Positions 25,301-38,439 are shown, counted from the first letter of the stretch. The stretch: DNA of 64,000 bases from Escallonia rubra (GCA_033065855.1 JAVXUO010002535.1:1-64000), one strand, 5' to 3'. The notes: generated by a model from the sequence alone, not told the origin. Numbers and translations: made by a program.

Positions 25301-25960
25301 ATCCTTCATTTTGCAAAACTCTATCCAGTTTACACATAATCACATCATCATCTCTATTGTTGCACCAAGTATACAATAGTCCCCTTGTTGTTTAGGTCTT
25401 CCAGGTGTGCCTCAATGAGGCATTTATTAAAATCTTTTATATCTCTTTTATTGATGCCACTACCTCCATATTTTTCCATCTCAGTTCTTACCACATTAAA
25501 GTCCCCAACAACTAGCCAAGCCCTCTATCCAATTGTATTGGCATCATGTACTAATTACTGCCACAAAGCTCTCATTTTCTCTCCTTTATTGTTAGCATAC
25601 ACAAATGTGATATAGAAATTCATACATGAAGCTGTTTTCACACTGCCAATAATGTGTTGGCTAGACTTATTTACCACAGTGACTTGAGTACTAATGTTAT
25701 TCCATCATAACCATAATCTGGATACACCTTTGTGATTGACACTATAGTCAAAGTGCCAAGTAGGAGTCCATTTACCAGTAATTTTGGTAATGTTTTCCTC
25801 CCTTACCATTGTCTATAGTGGTAAAACTTCCCTGCTGATTTCCACTTTCATTAACCCCAGTAGCATTTGTATCTAATACAGAAAAGCTGTTTTGCAATGG
25901 TATCAGCTTAGTATTAGGCACTACATGCCTTTGTCATCCCTTTTCCTCCATAAAAGCTTC
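22400..25960 (-). pseudogene. LINE ORF2 (endonuclease, reverse transcriptase, zf-RVT), broken
   Basis: In order on the minus strand: the end of an APE-type endonuclease (25376-25176: TWCNN, KLDRVLQNE, then LGISDHVVL); the linker (25105-24656) with SLGDSNTAYFHRK; the start of the RT domain (24613-24404) with FKPNKAPAPDD; and the RT core (24385-23870) with FRPIAYCNVVYK, the Asp-containing block LKIDLQKACDSVGW and GLKQGDLFSPHLF. Motif FADDL follows (23861-23613), then the thumb (23600-23220) with SYAGRLQL, and a C-terminal block read as TVYGIWQERNSRIF near 22.45 kb. Each step needs a new frame. In the first catalytic block Phe of the usual KAFDSV is Cys. The ADD pair is intact. Confidence 0.85.
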
Positions 25961-26122
25961 AGTGCTAGGTACAACATTCCTTATGTTGTTCCTATATCTC
26001 TATCACAGATTCAATCCTCCCTTCTACATGTGTAATTGTCTTCTATCTCCACACTTGTTGAGGCTTAGTTTTCTTATAGCATGTAGTTGTGTAATGACCA
26101 AAAAATTGAGAGCATGTATATT

Positions 26123-27340
26123 TCACTGGCAACCACTCATTTCCACTTTTTGATTGATTATCTTATCTCCAAGTCCTTTGATAGGAATTGTATCAGGCAA
26201 TGAATTGCCTATTTCAATCTCTACACACACTTTAGCAAATCCGAATCTCTCTTTCTTAGCAGTCATCTGGTCCATGAACAATGGATTACCAATGATACTT
26301 GCCATTCTACTAATCATCTTATTTGACCAAAGGTGTAATGGTAACTGTGGCAATTTAATCCACACAGGGCCTTCTTTTTCTAGCAATATTTATTCAGACT
26401 ATGATTTCACAATTACTGGTTTATTATAAAAAAACTAGGGCCTTTTTTCAAGAATCCGTTCTTTAGTAATTTTATCATCAAAACGTACTAGGAATAGTCC
26501 AGATTTCAACATACTGTATGAGAATGATCCAAACTGCTTCCATTTGCGTTCCATGAAGCCCTTCATTACATGAATCGGGGGCCGTGCACCAAGCACATAC
26601 ACAATTAAAGTATTTCCCAAATTTTTATTTCAGTTTCAACGTCTTCAATTGTGTATTCCACACTCTTATGGCCGTTAATTTCTTTCAGTGGCACAAAATC
26701 ACGATTAGGGTTTGTGATCGAAGCCTAGAGGCTTTTTCCCTAAGCTTTCCTGTCCTGTATTGAAAATTACCTCCTTGGAATTAACTTTTTGCGTCAAGGG
26801 TAAAGTTGGAAATTCCCCCTTCTTTACTAAATTTTGTTTAAAATTTGGTTGCGAGGGATTAATCTTCGCCCTTTGATTAGCCAACTGCCTGCTACCATCT
26901 ATTGGATTAGCCAACTGCCCATCCACCTCAGCTTTGGCCTAAAAGCTACGCGCAGACAATCCACGTGCCCCTAAATCTTCTTCGTCATGCTCAACATTCA
27001 ATGCTTTCTCTCCTCGAAAACCAGATTCCCCAATCTCTGTCAGATAGCCATTCACAGTTAATTTGTTCTTCAAAGCAACATTTTCTTATCTTAAAATGTC
27101 AATTTGTGAGTTTAACTGCTTAATCATCTCCTTTATTCCCATTTCTTCATCAGAATTCGAACCGGATTCCGTAATCTTCTTCAACCGAATATCATTCACA
27201 TCTTTAAACAGTTCTGACCCTAATGACACTTTCCGCCCAAAATCTGTTGGTATAGATAGCCTTAGAGTATTACTTACATGTGTGTTTTTGCCATTCTTTA
27301 CCCACAAAAACATCTGAGAATGTGTTCTTGATAGGTCCAC
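26123..27340 (-). pseudogene. LINE ORF1 (DUF4283-like RNA-binding protein), broken
   Basis: The N-terminal low-complexity part (27340-26705) is followed by the DUF4283-type domain (26620-26435, GFMERKWKQFG and FLVRFDD). The PVWIKLPQLPLHLWS block and GFAKVCVEI lie at 26386-26123. These are the usual nucleic-acid-binding segments of plant L1 ORF1. A CCHC knuckle is not clearly visible. Frame changes at about 26.4 and 26.65 kb. Confidence 0.75.
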
Positions 27341-27400
27341 ACAGTTTGGATGGTCGTCGTGAAATCAGTGGCACCATCGTCGACGACATTATGGTATTCT

Positions 27401-28780
27401 CACAGATTTTCTAGAGAGAAGATGGAAGTTCGCTCTCTAGAGTTTTTTTGGCCTTATGGAAGTATAGCTTATTGCTGTTATCCTCTCTAAAAATCACCTT
27501 TTCCACTATCTCCACTTTTACATACATAAAGACCAAACACGAGGTCCTGTATATTTTGCCATTATTGAGTGACAAAGAGCAAAGGAGCTGAGGCACTATA
27601 TAGATTGCCATTGGTGGAGTGAGGATGACAAAACTGTTTGAACATGCGAATCAGGTGTTGTATGCGCTCAAGGACTTGAAGGCAAACTACTGATTATTGT
27701 TGCAGTCTTCATTGGTTTTTCAAAAAGAGTTTCGGTACCTTATTTCAAAGGAACTCGTGACAGATCTCGTTCTCGTTGCGGTAGCGAGAAAACAAAATAG
27801 GGTTTCATATTTGGGGTTATAACTTTTTTTTCCTTGAATTATACTGAGTGATTTTTATGTGTTTTTACTGGACTCTTATGTGTTTTTTGATTTTCTTCCA
27901 CAATGTCCTCGCATATGCATCCAAGTATCTCTCCGACCAAAATTGCACACACAAACACGCATGTTGTTAGAGATAGACAAGATGTTGATAATAAAGCACG
28001 CGGAGAAAAAATTGATATTGATTTAATGATTAAGGCCCTAAAAATTATGTATTTTAAAATTGAGGTCCTAAAGTTCATATTTTTAAAATGTAAAATCATG
28101 CATTTATAAAGTAGCTCCTATTTTCTTCTACTGAAAATTGAGAAAAAATTAGGGTAAAAAATATTATATATAAGTAAAATATGGAGACAAATCTTAAAGT
28201 TAAGTTGTAATCAGTATAAACTTCAAAAAAAGAAAAATGAAAATCCAACGATATCCAACTTACTCAAAGGTCAAAAGGCATGGCTTACAGCTAAGAGTCC
28301 CTAAGACTATTAAATATCCCTCCAAAAGATTACACTTGAGTGTGCGTGAAAGTAAACCCAAAAACAAGGTACAGACGAAGGAGAGGAAAGAGGTAGCCGT
28401 GTAGACAGCCACAAGTGGAGCAGAAGCAGAAGAAGAAGAAGAGGGAGAGACCAATTCGAGAAGAAGATTGAACGAGTCCAAAGGGCTCTTCCCCCCCCCC
28501 ACCTCTCTCTCTCTCTCTCTCTCTCATGAAACCTGCTGGTAAAAGTAAACCCCAACGAGAGAGGAGATAGAAAAATAAATACCAACGACCCCTCTCTCTC
28601 TCTAGACTGTACACAGCTCACACTCATTCTTTGCTTCCTCCTTTTATATCACGAGATCCCCATCTCCTTCGTCTTCTTTTCTCTCTCTCTCTCTTTATAG
28701 CTTTCTTCTTACTGAAAACAACGCAATACCCAGATTCTATACGGAATACACACCCCCCCCACACAGACTCAGTGGATACA
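27401..28780. other. Upstream region and 5' leader of the TTL gene
   Basis: AT-rich to 28.25 kb, then pyrimidine-rich. It includes (C)10 near 28491, (CT)n at 28502-28525 and 28590-28603, and a CT-rich leader at 28640-28700 that is common in plant 5' UTRs. No open upstream gene. Several short A/T-rich blocks could be a TATA box, so none is called. The in-frame ATG at 28631 is rejected as start. Confidence 0.45.
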
Positions 28781-31700
28781 ATGTCGTCTACTGGGAAACC
28801 GGCAAACGAAATGGGTGTCAATTCTCTGGCCAGCCGAGTCCATGACTCGCTCAGTCTCGACCAGAACAAGCCGGACTTCAGAGAACTCGATCTGGGTTCA
28901 CTCACCCCAACTCGTGCTGCATCAAGTGGCGGAGCCACCCCAACAACCACCACCACAAGAACAGCCAGCTGCTCTCCATTTGTGAAAAGATCCGATGGAG
29001 CGGCTACCAGCCATTCCGGCGAGCTCCGATCCGTTGCCACTGGACGTGGTTCGAAGCCGGGTCACAGAAGATCAAGTTCCACTGGAGCGCCATTGATTTA
29101 CTCTGGCAGCGGAAGTTTTTACAACAGCAGTAGCACTAGTACAAGCAGCAGCAGCAGCAGCACCACCACCACCAACAGCGGTGGTAGTTGTGGAGGTGGT
29201 ACAGCAAGTTCAGTCTCTTCGCCTAATTCAATTCCTTGCCCAAGTGGCAACATTTGCCCCTCGGGCAAAATCTTCAAATCTAACATGGGTTCCCGGAACT
29301 CATCCCGACCCGATAAGTTGGGTTTGGGTACCGGGCATTATGGCCACGGAAGCATAATAAAGAATGGTGGGGGTGGTGGAGGGGAATCGGGTATAATTAA
29401 GCGGGCAATGTCGAGTACGGATCCGGAAGATGTGAAGAACGCGGGCAATGAGTTGTATAGAAGAGAGAATTTTTCGGAGGCTTTGGTGTTGTATGATCGT
29501 GCTATAGCCATATCGCCTGAAAATGCGGCGTATAGGAGTAACCGGTCGGCGGCATTGACTATGCTTGGGAGGTTGGGGGAGGCGGTGAGGGAGTGTGAGG
29601 AGGCTGTGAGGATGGACCCTGGTTATGGAAGGGCTCATCAAAGATTGGCCTCGCTTTATCTCAGGTTTGTCATAGCTAGGATCAGTATCTTCTGATTGGG
29701 GGGGGGGGGGGGGGTCGATTCAGTTTTATTTACGCACTGACCATTACTGTTCCTGCTTTCTTAACTTGTGTCGATTGACAAATGCAATTGGTTTGTGTGT
29801 ATAACCTATGCTTTCCTTTTCACAGTACGCTTGGCTTTAGATTCCATCTATTTCTAACTTCTTTTGGTTTTCTGCTTTCATCTAACTATCGATAGCTTGT
29901 TTTGTTGCATTTGTGATAATGCGCGACGTGAAATTGATGAAAATCTTGAGGCTACTTGTCTTATGTGGTTGCCAAGTCACGATTATTCGTTGGATTCCTT
30001 CTTATAGGATTTTGATTAGTTTGTTCGTTGAAGTCAGTTTCGCGTTCTGTTTTGATAGCTGTCTACAGACGGAAGTTGAATAGGATAGGAGCAATTCACG
30101 GCATTCCTCCTTCTCCTCATTTTTTTTGTCGAGATGTCAAAACTTCAGACCTATTCACCACTAAAATGTATTTTCGCTATGCTATGATGCCTTCTGAAGG
30201 AATTATGGTGAATAATCATTCTGTTATGGAGATGGTTTATAGATTGATCTTGGTCTACTTGGAGAGGCTTTTTTTTTTCAATATCTACATTGATCTAACT
30301 TAGAGGTCAATGTTGGTTTCTCTTTTATCTGTTTTCATCTTCATTAAACATTTCTTGCTTTCTGAACAATGTTACCTTTATGCTTTTCCTGATTTAAACT
30401 CAGGCTGAATTTGCTATACATTCAGGATCTTTCAGTTCATCCCTACTTCAATGAGTGTGATCAATTTACTTAAACTTATGTTTCACGGGGTTAAATTTCA
30501 GCCTTGTACACGGTTATGCGATTCCTGCGACAGTTTCGGACCTTCCTTTGACGTTCTCATCTACAGGTTAGGACTGGTTGAAAAGTCCCGTTACCACCTT
30601 TGTTTTCATGGACAACAGCCTGACACAAGCGAGTTGCAAAAACTGCAATCAATAGAGAAGCATATTAACCGATGTACGGATGCCCGAAAGATGGGTGATT
30701 GGAGGGGAGCACTGAGGGAATGTGATGCTGCCATGGTAGCTGGTGCAGTGTCGTCTCCACAGGTACCCCATATCCCGAAGTTCGATTTAAATTCCTGATT
30801 CCAGGTAGGGAAAAGCTAGCATCAGCTATGTGGTATTGTGCCTTATCTAAAGGTGTACAATGTTGTTGCGATTGCCAAACTTTGGTTTAGTATTTCACTT
30901 TGAGATGTCGCAATGTTCAATATTTCCTGAATGAATCTCCAGATAATTGCTTGTAAAGCGGAGGCCTTTTTGAAGCTCAAGCAATTTGAAGATGCTGATT
31001 GTAGCCTCTCTGATATTCCTAAATTAGAACCTTATCCTGCTTCCTGTTCCCAAGTCAAGTTCTTTGGAATGCTTTCTGAAGTTTATGTGCTCTATGTCCG
31101 GGCACAGGTTGACATGGCATTGGGACGGTGAACTCCAAATTCTGTCCTTTGAAATATAAAAGTTATGGCTCTTGGGTTGAGTGAAAATCGTTGATAAATG
31201 TTTTGCAGGTTTGAGAATGCAGCTGCCGCTGCAGAGAAGGCTGGCCTGGTTGATTATAGTAACATAGAAGTTGCAATGTTGCTGAACAATGTGAAATCTG
31301 TAACAAGAGCTCGTGCCCGTGGTAGAGATCTTTTTACCTCTGGAAGGTACACCGAGGCATCTGCGGCCTATGGGGAAGGCCTCAAATACAATTTGAGTAA
31401 CCCTGTTCTATATTGCAATAGGGCAATTTGTTGGTCTAAGCTTGGTCTGTGGGAGCAATCTGTGGAGGATTGTGATCAAGCCCTCAAGATCCAGCCAAGT
31501 TACACTAAGGCTCTTCTCAGGAGGGCTGTCTCAAATGCCAAGGTGAATTGGTGCATTTGTTTCTTTGTTATTTGTTGTTGATGGAATTCTGACTTAGTAT
31601 TTGGCTTTGATTCTCGTGGCTATTGTAGCTTGAACGATGGGCAGAAGCTGTGAGGGACTATGAACTCTTGAGCAGGGAACTTCCTGGGGACAATGAGGTT

Positions 31701-32490
31701 GCTGAATCTCTATTGCACGCACAAGATGCACTAAAGAAGTTACGCAGGGAGGGTGTTCATGATGATAAGTTTGGTCGAGTGGAGGAATGCTCTGGCCATG
31801 GTCGGTTTAGAGCTGCTATATCTTCAGCTCGTAAGTCCTGGCCCCTCCATCCCAAAAAACTAATTATCTGTTCTGATTTAGTTTCTCCTCTTTCATTGAT
31901 TTCTTAGTCTTTCTAACATGATCTTCAGACATTTGGCTGTTTTCAGTATTCGTTAGCAGTGGCATCTACCCAACAATTCCAACCATTATCTTCATTTCTA
32001 GATTCACTCTGTCGTCTATCCTTTCCTGCCGTTTAACGACCACATCTTTTATTCCGTGTTATATGTATGTAACCGTTATTGGGGGATATTCAGTACTACA
32101 TAAGAATACACCTGAGATTTTAAGTAGATACCTTTATCGTCCATTTAAAAAGAATACTCCTGAGATTTTGGATGATTGAATTTTGCATCTGGGGATGTCC
32201 ATTCGCTTTGAAATGTTATAAAAATTCAATAACTTCATGGCAAACTTTTTTACTTCGCCAATTCTGCAGACTTTCCAACGATGAACACTCTCTTGTCAAT
32301 ATATTAACATATTTAATGAATGTATCTTCATTTATGAAGGTGGATGTGGAGCAGAGCTCAGCAGCGGCAATAGCCAAAAGCATAAGAACTCTGACCTCTA
32401 ACATATGTAGAAGAATGGTGGCAAGGTGAAGGAGCTGGTCTGCGCTGGCCATCCGGGTTTGTAGTCGTTTGTGCGACATCTTTCTTCTGC
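28781..32490 (+). pseudogene. TTL: TTL-type TPR gene: TPR exons open, thioredoxin-like C-terminus broken
   Basis: Exons 1-5 are 28781-29664, 30567-30762, 30943-31127, 31209-31542 and 31629-31830. All junctions are GT-AG and in phase, giving about 600 residues. Residues 1-210 are Ser/Gly-rich, with the family blocks NKPDFRELDLGS, GHRRSSSTGAPLIYSGSGS and GNICPSGKI. TPR units start at about 214 (DPEDVKNAGNELYRR) and recur in exons 2-5. Arabidopsis TTL proteins (about 680-700 residues) end in a thioredoxin-like domain and scaffold brassinosteroid signalling and stress responses. Here exon 6 (about 31947-32040) has a deletion, a frame change and a stop. Exon 7 (32340 on) begins VDVEQSSA, shifts frame before KNGGKVKELVCAGHPGL and meets a stop. 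If intron 5 is read through, a 625-residue protein ending at 31907 would result. It is either a recent pseudogene or a C-truncated scaffold. Confidence 0.88.
29698..29714 (+). repeat. (G)17 run 34 bp into intron 1 of the TTL gene
   Basis: Seventeen consecutive G shortly after the 5' splice site (29665). It can form a quadruplex in RNA and is prone to length change. The length as given may also suffer from sequencing error. Confidence 0.8.
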
Positions 32491-34010
32491 TACCGTATCT
32501 TCCCATGATTTAGGCAAGTTTTACTTGCAGTATAGCCATCAAGATAAAAATATCATTCCTGAAAGGAACCCATGATGTAATAGCAACGTTAGCTCATTGT
32601 TTTAGCTTACTAGTTCCATTCTTTCTATTCTTAATCTCCTCTTATTGGTTGAGTTCTCATTTATACGTCATTTTATTGTGCATAATTTTAAGACTACTTT
32701 GTACCCCAGAATACCTCTATTAGAGAAGAAAAATGATCAGACATGCATATTTATCTTTGTCTCTTCCAGGTGAATCACATACTTTATTGCCAATTGATTC
32801 TTCATTTTCTCTCCTCATCTCTGGCTGGTGTTGAACAAAATTGCCAGCATTTTTGATGTTTTAGTGGAGAAAATCTTGCGCTTTGTGCTACACTGATTCG
32901 ACCAAGGTATGGTTATTTTGTTGTTCCCAGGACCTACCATTTTAGTGTTATTGTCCACGCCGTGACATGTTGATGTCAAGACTGAAAATGTTTGAACAGA
33001 TAGGACTGGGGAAATAGAGATGTCTGTTCAGACCTCCCCAGTGTGATAGATTTTCTTTTGGCGTTTAGAATATATAGCTTTGACAGCCTGTTTCTGAGTT
33101 TTGAGTGAAAAGAAATGAATAGAAGAAGGGGAGGGAAGGGAAGGTATTGACAAAGTTTTGAGCATGGACATGGACATGGTATTGACAAAGTTTTGAGGCC
33201 CGAAGTCTTGTTTGCATCGGGTTCGACCCGAAAACACTCGAACTCATTATAGGCTCGAACCGATATATGTGTTCCCTGGACTACACTATCTATTTTCCCA
33301 CACTAAACCAAAATACACTTAAATTGATGAAAGTTGACTTGAAATTTTCTTTTGCAATCTGAAAAAGATTAAGTTTGCTATACATGAAATAGTATATTAG
33401 CTTAGTAGTTAACAAGAAATTAAAGCATGGCACCATTGTTGAGGTGTAAGATATTTTTTTTTTTTTTAGGGTTTTAATGAACAAAATTTGAAAGAATAAA
33501 ACTATACATACTTGAATTTGGGTGGGCCCAAAACTGACCCAAATCCAAACTACAACTTGGGTTGAGTTTGGACAGTGACTTTTTAATATTTGTTTAAGTC
33601 CGAGCCCAGTCCAAACCTACCTAGAGTATATGAGTTGGGCTTGGGCGCCTTAAGTCCGCCTCTGACTAGCCCGATTGACAGGCCTATTTAAGAGTGGAGT
33701 AAAATATATCATTCAAGTTTGCAGATAACTTACTCTGCTTTGCTCACTAAAACTGAAAAGTACCACTAGAAGATGAAATGTTAGTTCAAATATATAGTTA
33801 GAATTAGGGTTAATTGTACCTGAGTCCCTGAGGTTACCGTAAAATTACACTCAAAATTCATCAGTTTGGACAAATAGCAGTGATGTCCGTTGACCAAGCA
33901 GAATCGTGAAATATATAACACTCTGAACAAAATGACTTTATTGACCATGACTTGGAAAGTAAGTTCTTGAAATGTCATATGTTAACCCTATGGTTATTTA
34001 ACCTAGGATT
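32491..34010. other. Spacer downstream of TTL
   Basis: No gene. 33807-33860 (GGGTTAATTGTACCTGAGTC, then CCCTGAGGTTA) is a diverged copy of the Mutator-like TIR found at 48415, without a visible partner. 33.5-33.69 kb is rich in TTGGGTT/GGCCC words and ends with ATTGACAGGCCTA, which looks like one end of a hAT-type element of the class described at 50.4 kb. Confidence 0.4.
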
Positions 34011-35288
34011 GTATTTGGTTTTGATGATAACCAACATTGATGTTTATGTTGTCTAACATGCATTGAGTTGATGAAGCAATATGAACAATCTCATACTCAT
34101 GCAAACGGACTATTAGACAAGCAACACGTTCAAAGACTCTCAACGGAACGCATCAAAGAAGGAATTCGTCGATTGAATTTTACAATGTTTTTATTTCCTT
34201 CTTTGTAAACTAGACATAGAGAGATGATCGTAACGATGACTGTATACTTAGAACTTGCCCATTGGTTTCCCTTGCATGCATATTTTTTTTTTCATTCTTT
34301 GAAAATAAGGAAACTGCATTTTCTGGAATGCAGTCGACTGCAAGTTGGGTAGTGAGGTATTATAGTCGACTGCATTCCAATGCAGTCGATTGCAATACTT
34401 CTAGTAGCCTATTACAGTCGACTGCATTGGATTACAGTCGACTTTAAGTTGAAAATTTTGAATTTCCAACGGCTACTTTGAGAATACAGACGACTGCAAT
34501 GACACATTACAGTCGACTGTATTTACCGTTTGGCGCATTGAATGCTCCACCTAACTCCAAACGGTCATATTTATTCCCAACTCTATAAATACTCATCTTG
34601 GGCATAGTTTTGATTCATTAATTGCATTCAAAGCTCTTTTATCTTTCATATTCTCAAAGATCAAAGCAATTGTTCAATCTCTCTTGATTTTCATTATTTT
34701 CTCATACATTTCAAGAGAGGATTTATTGTGAGCTTACATTTGAGAGATATACACTTCCATAAGTCATCATGCACTCATTTATCTTGTTCTAGTGCTTAAA
34801 CTTGTACTCATCTACTTCTTGAGAGTGAAATCTTGTACACAACTCTTCATCTAAAGTTTCTTGGATCAAAGCTTGAGGTTGTCAAGCTTTGGAGCTTTGA
34901 GATTGTCAGAGCTTGTTCTTGATGTGGGCATATCATCAAGGAATTGTAAGAGGTTCGATCTTGACCCGTAAGAAAGATCATACTAGTGGATTCTAGGGCC
35001 TTTCAAGGAACTTCCTTGAAGGGGTGGACGTAGGCTTGACGATATTTCAAACCGAACCATTTAAATCTCTTTGTCAAGTATCTCTTAACCCTTTTCTCTT
35101 TACATTATCGTTTTATACTTGTGTTGAGATTGGTTAGTTTGCTTATTTGAGTTATTGTGTTTGAGGTTTGTTGTTTGTAGCCTTTCAAGTGTTTTCATAT
35201 CTTCTCTAAGTTTGTAGTATTTACTTGTTAATTTTTAAAGTAGTCTTAAAACCCTATTCACTCCTCTAGGGTTATCTTTTTGGTTTCA
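34011..35288 (+). mobile_element. Second SIRE/Maximus-like LTR
   Basis: It starts TGTATTTGGTTTTGATGATA and carries a promoter (CTATAAATACTC near 34583). Its 3' part holds GGACGTAGGCTTGACGA and CCCTATTCACTCCTCTAGGG, as in the LTR at 21154. It ends TTTGGTTTCA. No matching flanking 5-mer (AGGAT versus TCATC), so the ends may be off or the site rearranged. No internal region follows. Confidence 0.65.
34328..34522. repeat. Cluster of GCAGTCGACTGCA-type palindromes in the LTR
   Basis: TGCAGTCGACTGCA at about 34331 is a perfect 14-bp palindrome. The core CAGTCGACTG or one-base variants recurs about seven more times over 200 bp upstream of the LTR promoter. It is the positional counterpart of the AGTCGAAGC array in the LTR at 21154; both contain AGTCGA. 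Confidence 0.85.
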
Positions 35289-37565
35289 TCATCCATAATC
35301 TCTCCCATTCCTCTTTAAGAAAGCCTGATGCACCACCATTGCAGCCGTGTCCACACCATCGCCACCACCTCAACCACTGTAGGTTATTTGCTTGCCACCA
35401 CAAAATGCATGACTCATACAGCCATGTTCAAGGTTGTTTCCGCCTAGATTTCCTTGCGACTGCAGCCCCACATCATAGCCCAGTTCATAAGGCCACCGCC
35501 ACCTAGATCTCCTCAAAACTGTAGCCCCACATCACAGCCCCGTTCACGCCACCTCTGGTGCATTGCCTTAAAAAAATTCATGGGCCAAGAAAGGCCAGAA
35601 GAAAATGTCGAGTCCCTATCTTCTTTTATCATTACCAATGGAAAAATAAGCAAAAACTTTAATGACTTTAAATGCCAACGTAGGCTTCTGATCAAACAAA
35701 AATAGAAATGATGGGTCCAAAGACTAAGTTATACAATGGGAAGGTGTTAACACCCTCATAACCTAAGTGGTCTCTACTGTATTTTTAATGATTTTTGACC
35801 TTTATAATAAACAAGTAAAACATGTGCAAAAACAAACCTGAAATTATCGTAATATTTTCCCTGGACCTAACATCGGGGTTCGAGTGGCTTGCATAACCCC
35901 GAAAATGAAAAACCACGTAATTCAGATTTACCCTACGGGAGGCGACCTAGATCTCGACCTTTGTTTTCTTAAATATACTCAACTTCTTCTAGTCAAATGG
36001 ACTTAGAACTCTATTTGACTACTCTTCTAGTTCCCTACAGTTATAAATAAAATGAAATAAAAGACTCTGATTTTTTTATTTTTATTACTTTTATTTATTC
36101 TTAATCGAGATCCGGTCGCGGGGATGAGAGACAATATAAGACTCTTTCAGACTCTAGACTTTACCCTTAGAAACAAAAAAGACAAGTACCTTGAGAGTCG
36201 GCTCACTTGGACTGGTCAAGACGATGTTGGGATGGATCCACGATGCAGGTAGACTGAGTATGGGATTGTGGGGGAGGGAAAACTCTCTCTCTCTCCCGTC
36301 ACTATTTTGGCAACATTTCTCCATTTGAGAACTGATTTGAACTAAAGTCCAAAGAGAAGTCCCTTTTTTTATAGCCCGAGCGATCCACTTATAGGGTTAC
36401 GAAGCTAATAAAATGGCAAAGTTGAGTTTTCATGCATATCCTTCTAAGAAGAATAAAATCTGAATAAAATAAAAAAGGTACAAAAAGTCAACTTACCAGC
36501 CGATTTTACCCAACTTTTTTGCCTTTCGGCCTATTTTGTTGAAAAACTGGCTAATTCATCCCTCAATTAGATATAATTTTATGCCAAATTTGGGGAGATA
36601 ATTACCCAACTAGTTAAAAATCTCCTAAAATCATAGGGGATTCTCCAGATTTCAAGCATTAATCGGAATGAATCCTAAGTCAGTCTCTGCATCAACATCA
36701 AAGATCAATCACAACCTCTAAAAAAAATTACAATCTGAATCAAGCCCAAAATCTCTCTACTTCAACTTAGGTTATGTCCAACTAACTGGGACAACTAACA
36801 TAACATGTTTAACTGACTGGACCGGACTATCGACTGAACTGAACTATAATCATGTTAACCTAGAACCATGGCTGGACCGGACTAAGGCTGGACTGGATCG
36901 ATCAAAGGATTGGAATTTAGTAAATTATGCTTATTATATATCATTGGGCCTGAATTCACAATCATGAAAAGCTTTATTAACAATAAATCCCAAGGAATAA
37001 TATATAAAATGGATCAAACAAGGCTACAAAAATGGGTTGTCTGTATTACCCTTAGATCTCCCACCGCTGCTATCGTCCCACTACCACATCGACCATAATC
37101 TGGTGGTGGGTGTGTGATGCAGCCGTGGGTATGGTGATAGAGCATCGTTGGCGAAGGACTGCCAGGTGATGGAGCACTGCTGTTGGTAGCAGCGACTGTG
37201 TTTGTGTTTATAAGTTTGCTTCTCCAGATTTGTGTGTCTATACTGTGCATGTGTATAGATCTGTGTGTGTGTGTGTGTGTTGATTGTTGGTGGTGGTGAT
37301 GTGGTAGTTGGTGGTGATGTGGTAGTTGGTGGTGTTGGGGGTGGTCTAATGGGTGTGGTTGGTGGTGGTGAGATGATGTCGAGCCGGTGCCATGGTGGTG
37401 GTTGGTTATTGGAATTGGAGGGGGAAAGAAAGAAAGAAAGAGAGATGAGGGAGATAAAATTTTATGAAATTAAGGTTTCAACCCTAATTTGAAAATTAGG
37501 GTAAATTTTTTTATATAGTAAACATACCCTATGGGTGGTATGGACATTTTAAAAATAAATATTCA
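35289..37565. other. Spacer with GGT-rich repeat
   Basis: 35.33-35.56 kb has imperfect repeats of CACATCAC/TAGCCC... words (GCCCCACATCATAGCCC, then GCCCCACATCACAGCCC). 37.09-37.35 kb is GGT-rich, with GTGATGTGGTAGTTGGTG repeated. GAAAGAAAGAAAG is near 37426. No gene recognised. Confidence 0.45.
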
Positions 37566-38271
37566 TGACTACACAAACATACTTTGAGTCTAAAAATATA
37601 GATGAGAAAAATAGCGACAAAGACATAAAGGTTCTCTAAATAAATATTTACACAAAGAAAAAAGTCATTTGATTTTTCTCTTTCTTGATAAATGCCTGAG
37701 CGAAGGATTGATAACTTGTTTTCGGATCAAACGACGACTCTGACTGAGTTCATCACGAACACTTGATGAATTTTTTCGACGAACAAATGTTTGAGCTTGA
37801 ATGATGTATTCTCTGGATTGAAGAACTTGTGCTTCAATTTGGCAAAGCTCTAGTTTGCTAGAATCGACTTTGGCTTTAGAGAATAATCTTGTCTCTGGCT
37901 TGAGAGAAAAACCTGTATCCAACCTTTGGGGCCATCACCTATATACAGTGGTAAATGGGAGCATTCTTATAAAATTGCACTTCTTTGATAATTATCTCTT
38001 AATATTGTGAAGAGATAAATACTATGTCTATGGAAAAATCTTATTGGATATAAGCTTTAAGGAGATGCATGATTTCTTTTAGCTGACCAGACCACCTCGT
38101 TGTGATATATTACAATTATTATCATAGTCAACTTAGTCTTTTAGTCATATTCATACCTTAGGAACACATGTTGCCTTCCTATTTGTCAATAGATAATTAT
38201 TCTAAAGAAAAATAAATAACATGTGGCAATTTATGATTAGTAAAAAATTTACCTTTACAAATGCCCCATCA
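37566..38271 (-). mobile_element. 3' LTR of the gypsy element
   Basis: Shares GAGTCTAAAAATATAGATG, CTTTGGGGCCATC, GCATGAT and ATGTGGCAATTTATGATTAG-like blocks in the same order with the right LTR. It keeps the uninterrupted site CAACTTAGTCTTTTAG near 38129, where the right LTR carries a MITE. Read on the minus strand, it starts TGATGGGGCATTTG. Confidence 0.75.
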
Positions 38272-38439
38272 AGACTTGGTCACATGCACGACATAGAAGT
38301 GCTTGAATGGTGGGCAAGTCTTGAAAGTTAATGGTTTTTCAAATTTTGCAATTAAACTCAGAATTTAGGTCTAAGTTGCCTATGTCGCAGGAGGGATAAG
38401 TTAAACATAGGTCTACTTTGCAGGTTCAACTCACTCACA

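Larger units (their letters stand above)
22374..27400 (-). mobile_element. Degenerate L1-type LINE, minus strand
   Basis: ORF1 (about 27340-26120) and ORF2 (about 25960-22400) appear in the correct order for an L1-type plant LINE. The 3' end is interrupted by the solo LTR at 21154-22373; some 3' UTR may continue left of it. The 5' end is not sharply defined. A (G)12 run at 24687-24699 lies in the coding region. Many frameshifts and stops show it is inactive. Confidence 0.85.

Noticed and set aside
28631..28780. Upstream in-frame ATG extending the TTL protein by 50 residues
   Set aside because: The extension lies in CT-rich leader sequence and has no family similarity. The ATG at 28781 opens the conserved N-terminus.
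33500..33690. Possible further hAT element ending ATTGACAGGCCTA
   Set aside because: Only one end is recognisable; left terminus and duplication were not found, so it is mentioned only under the spacer.
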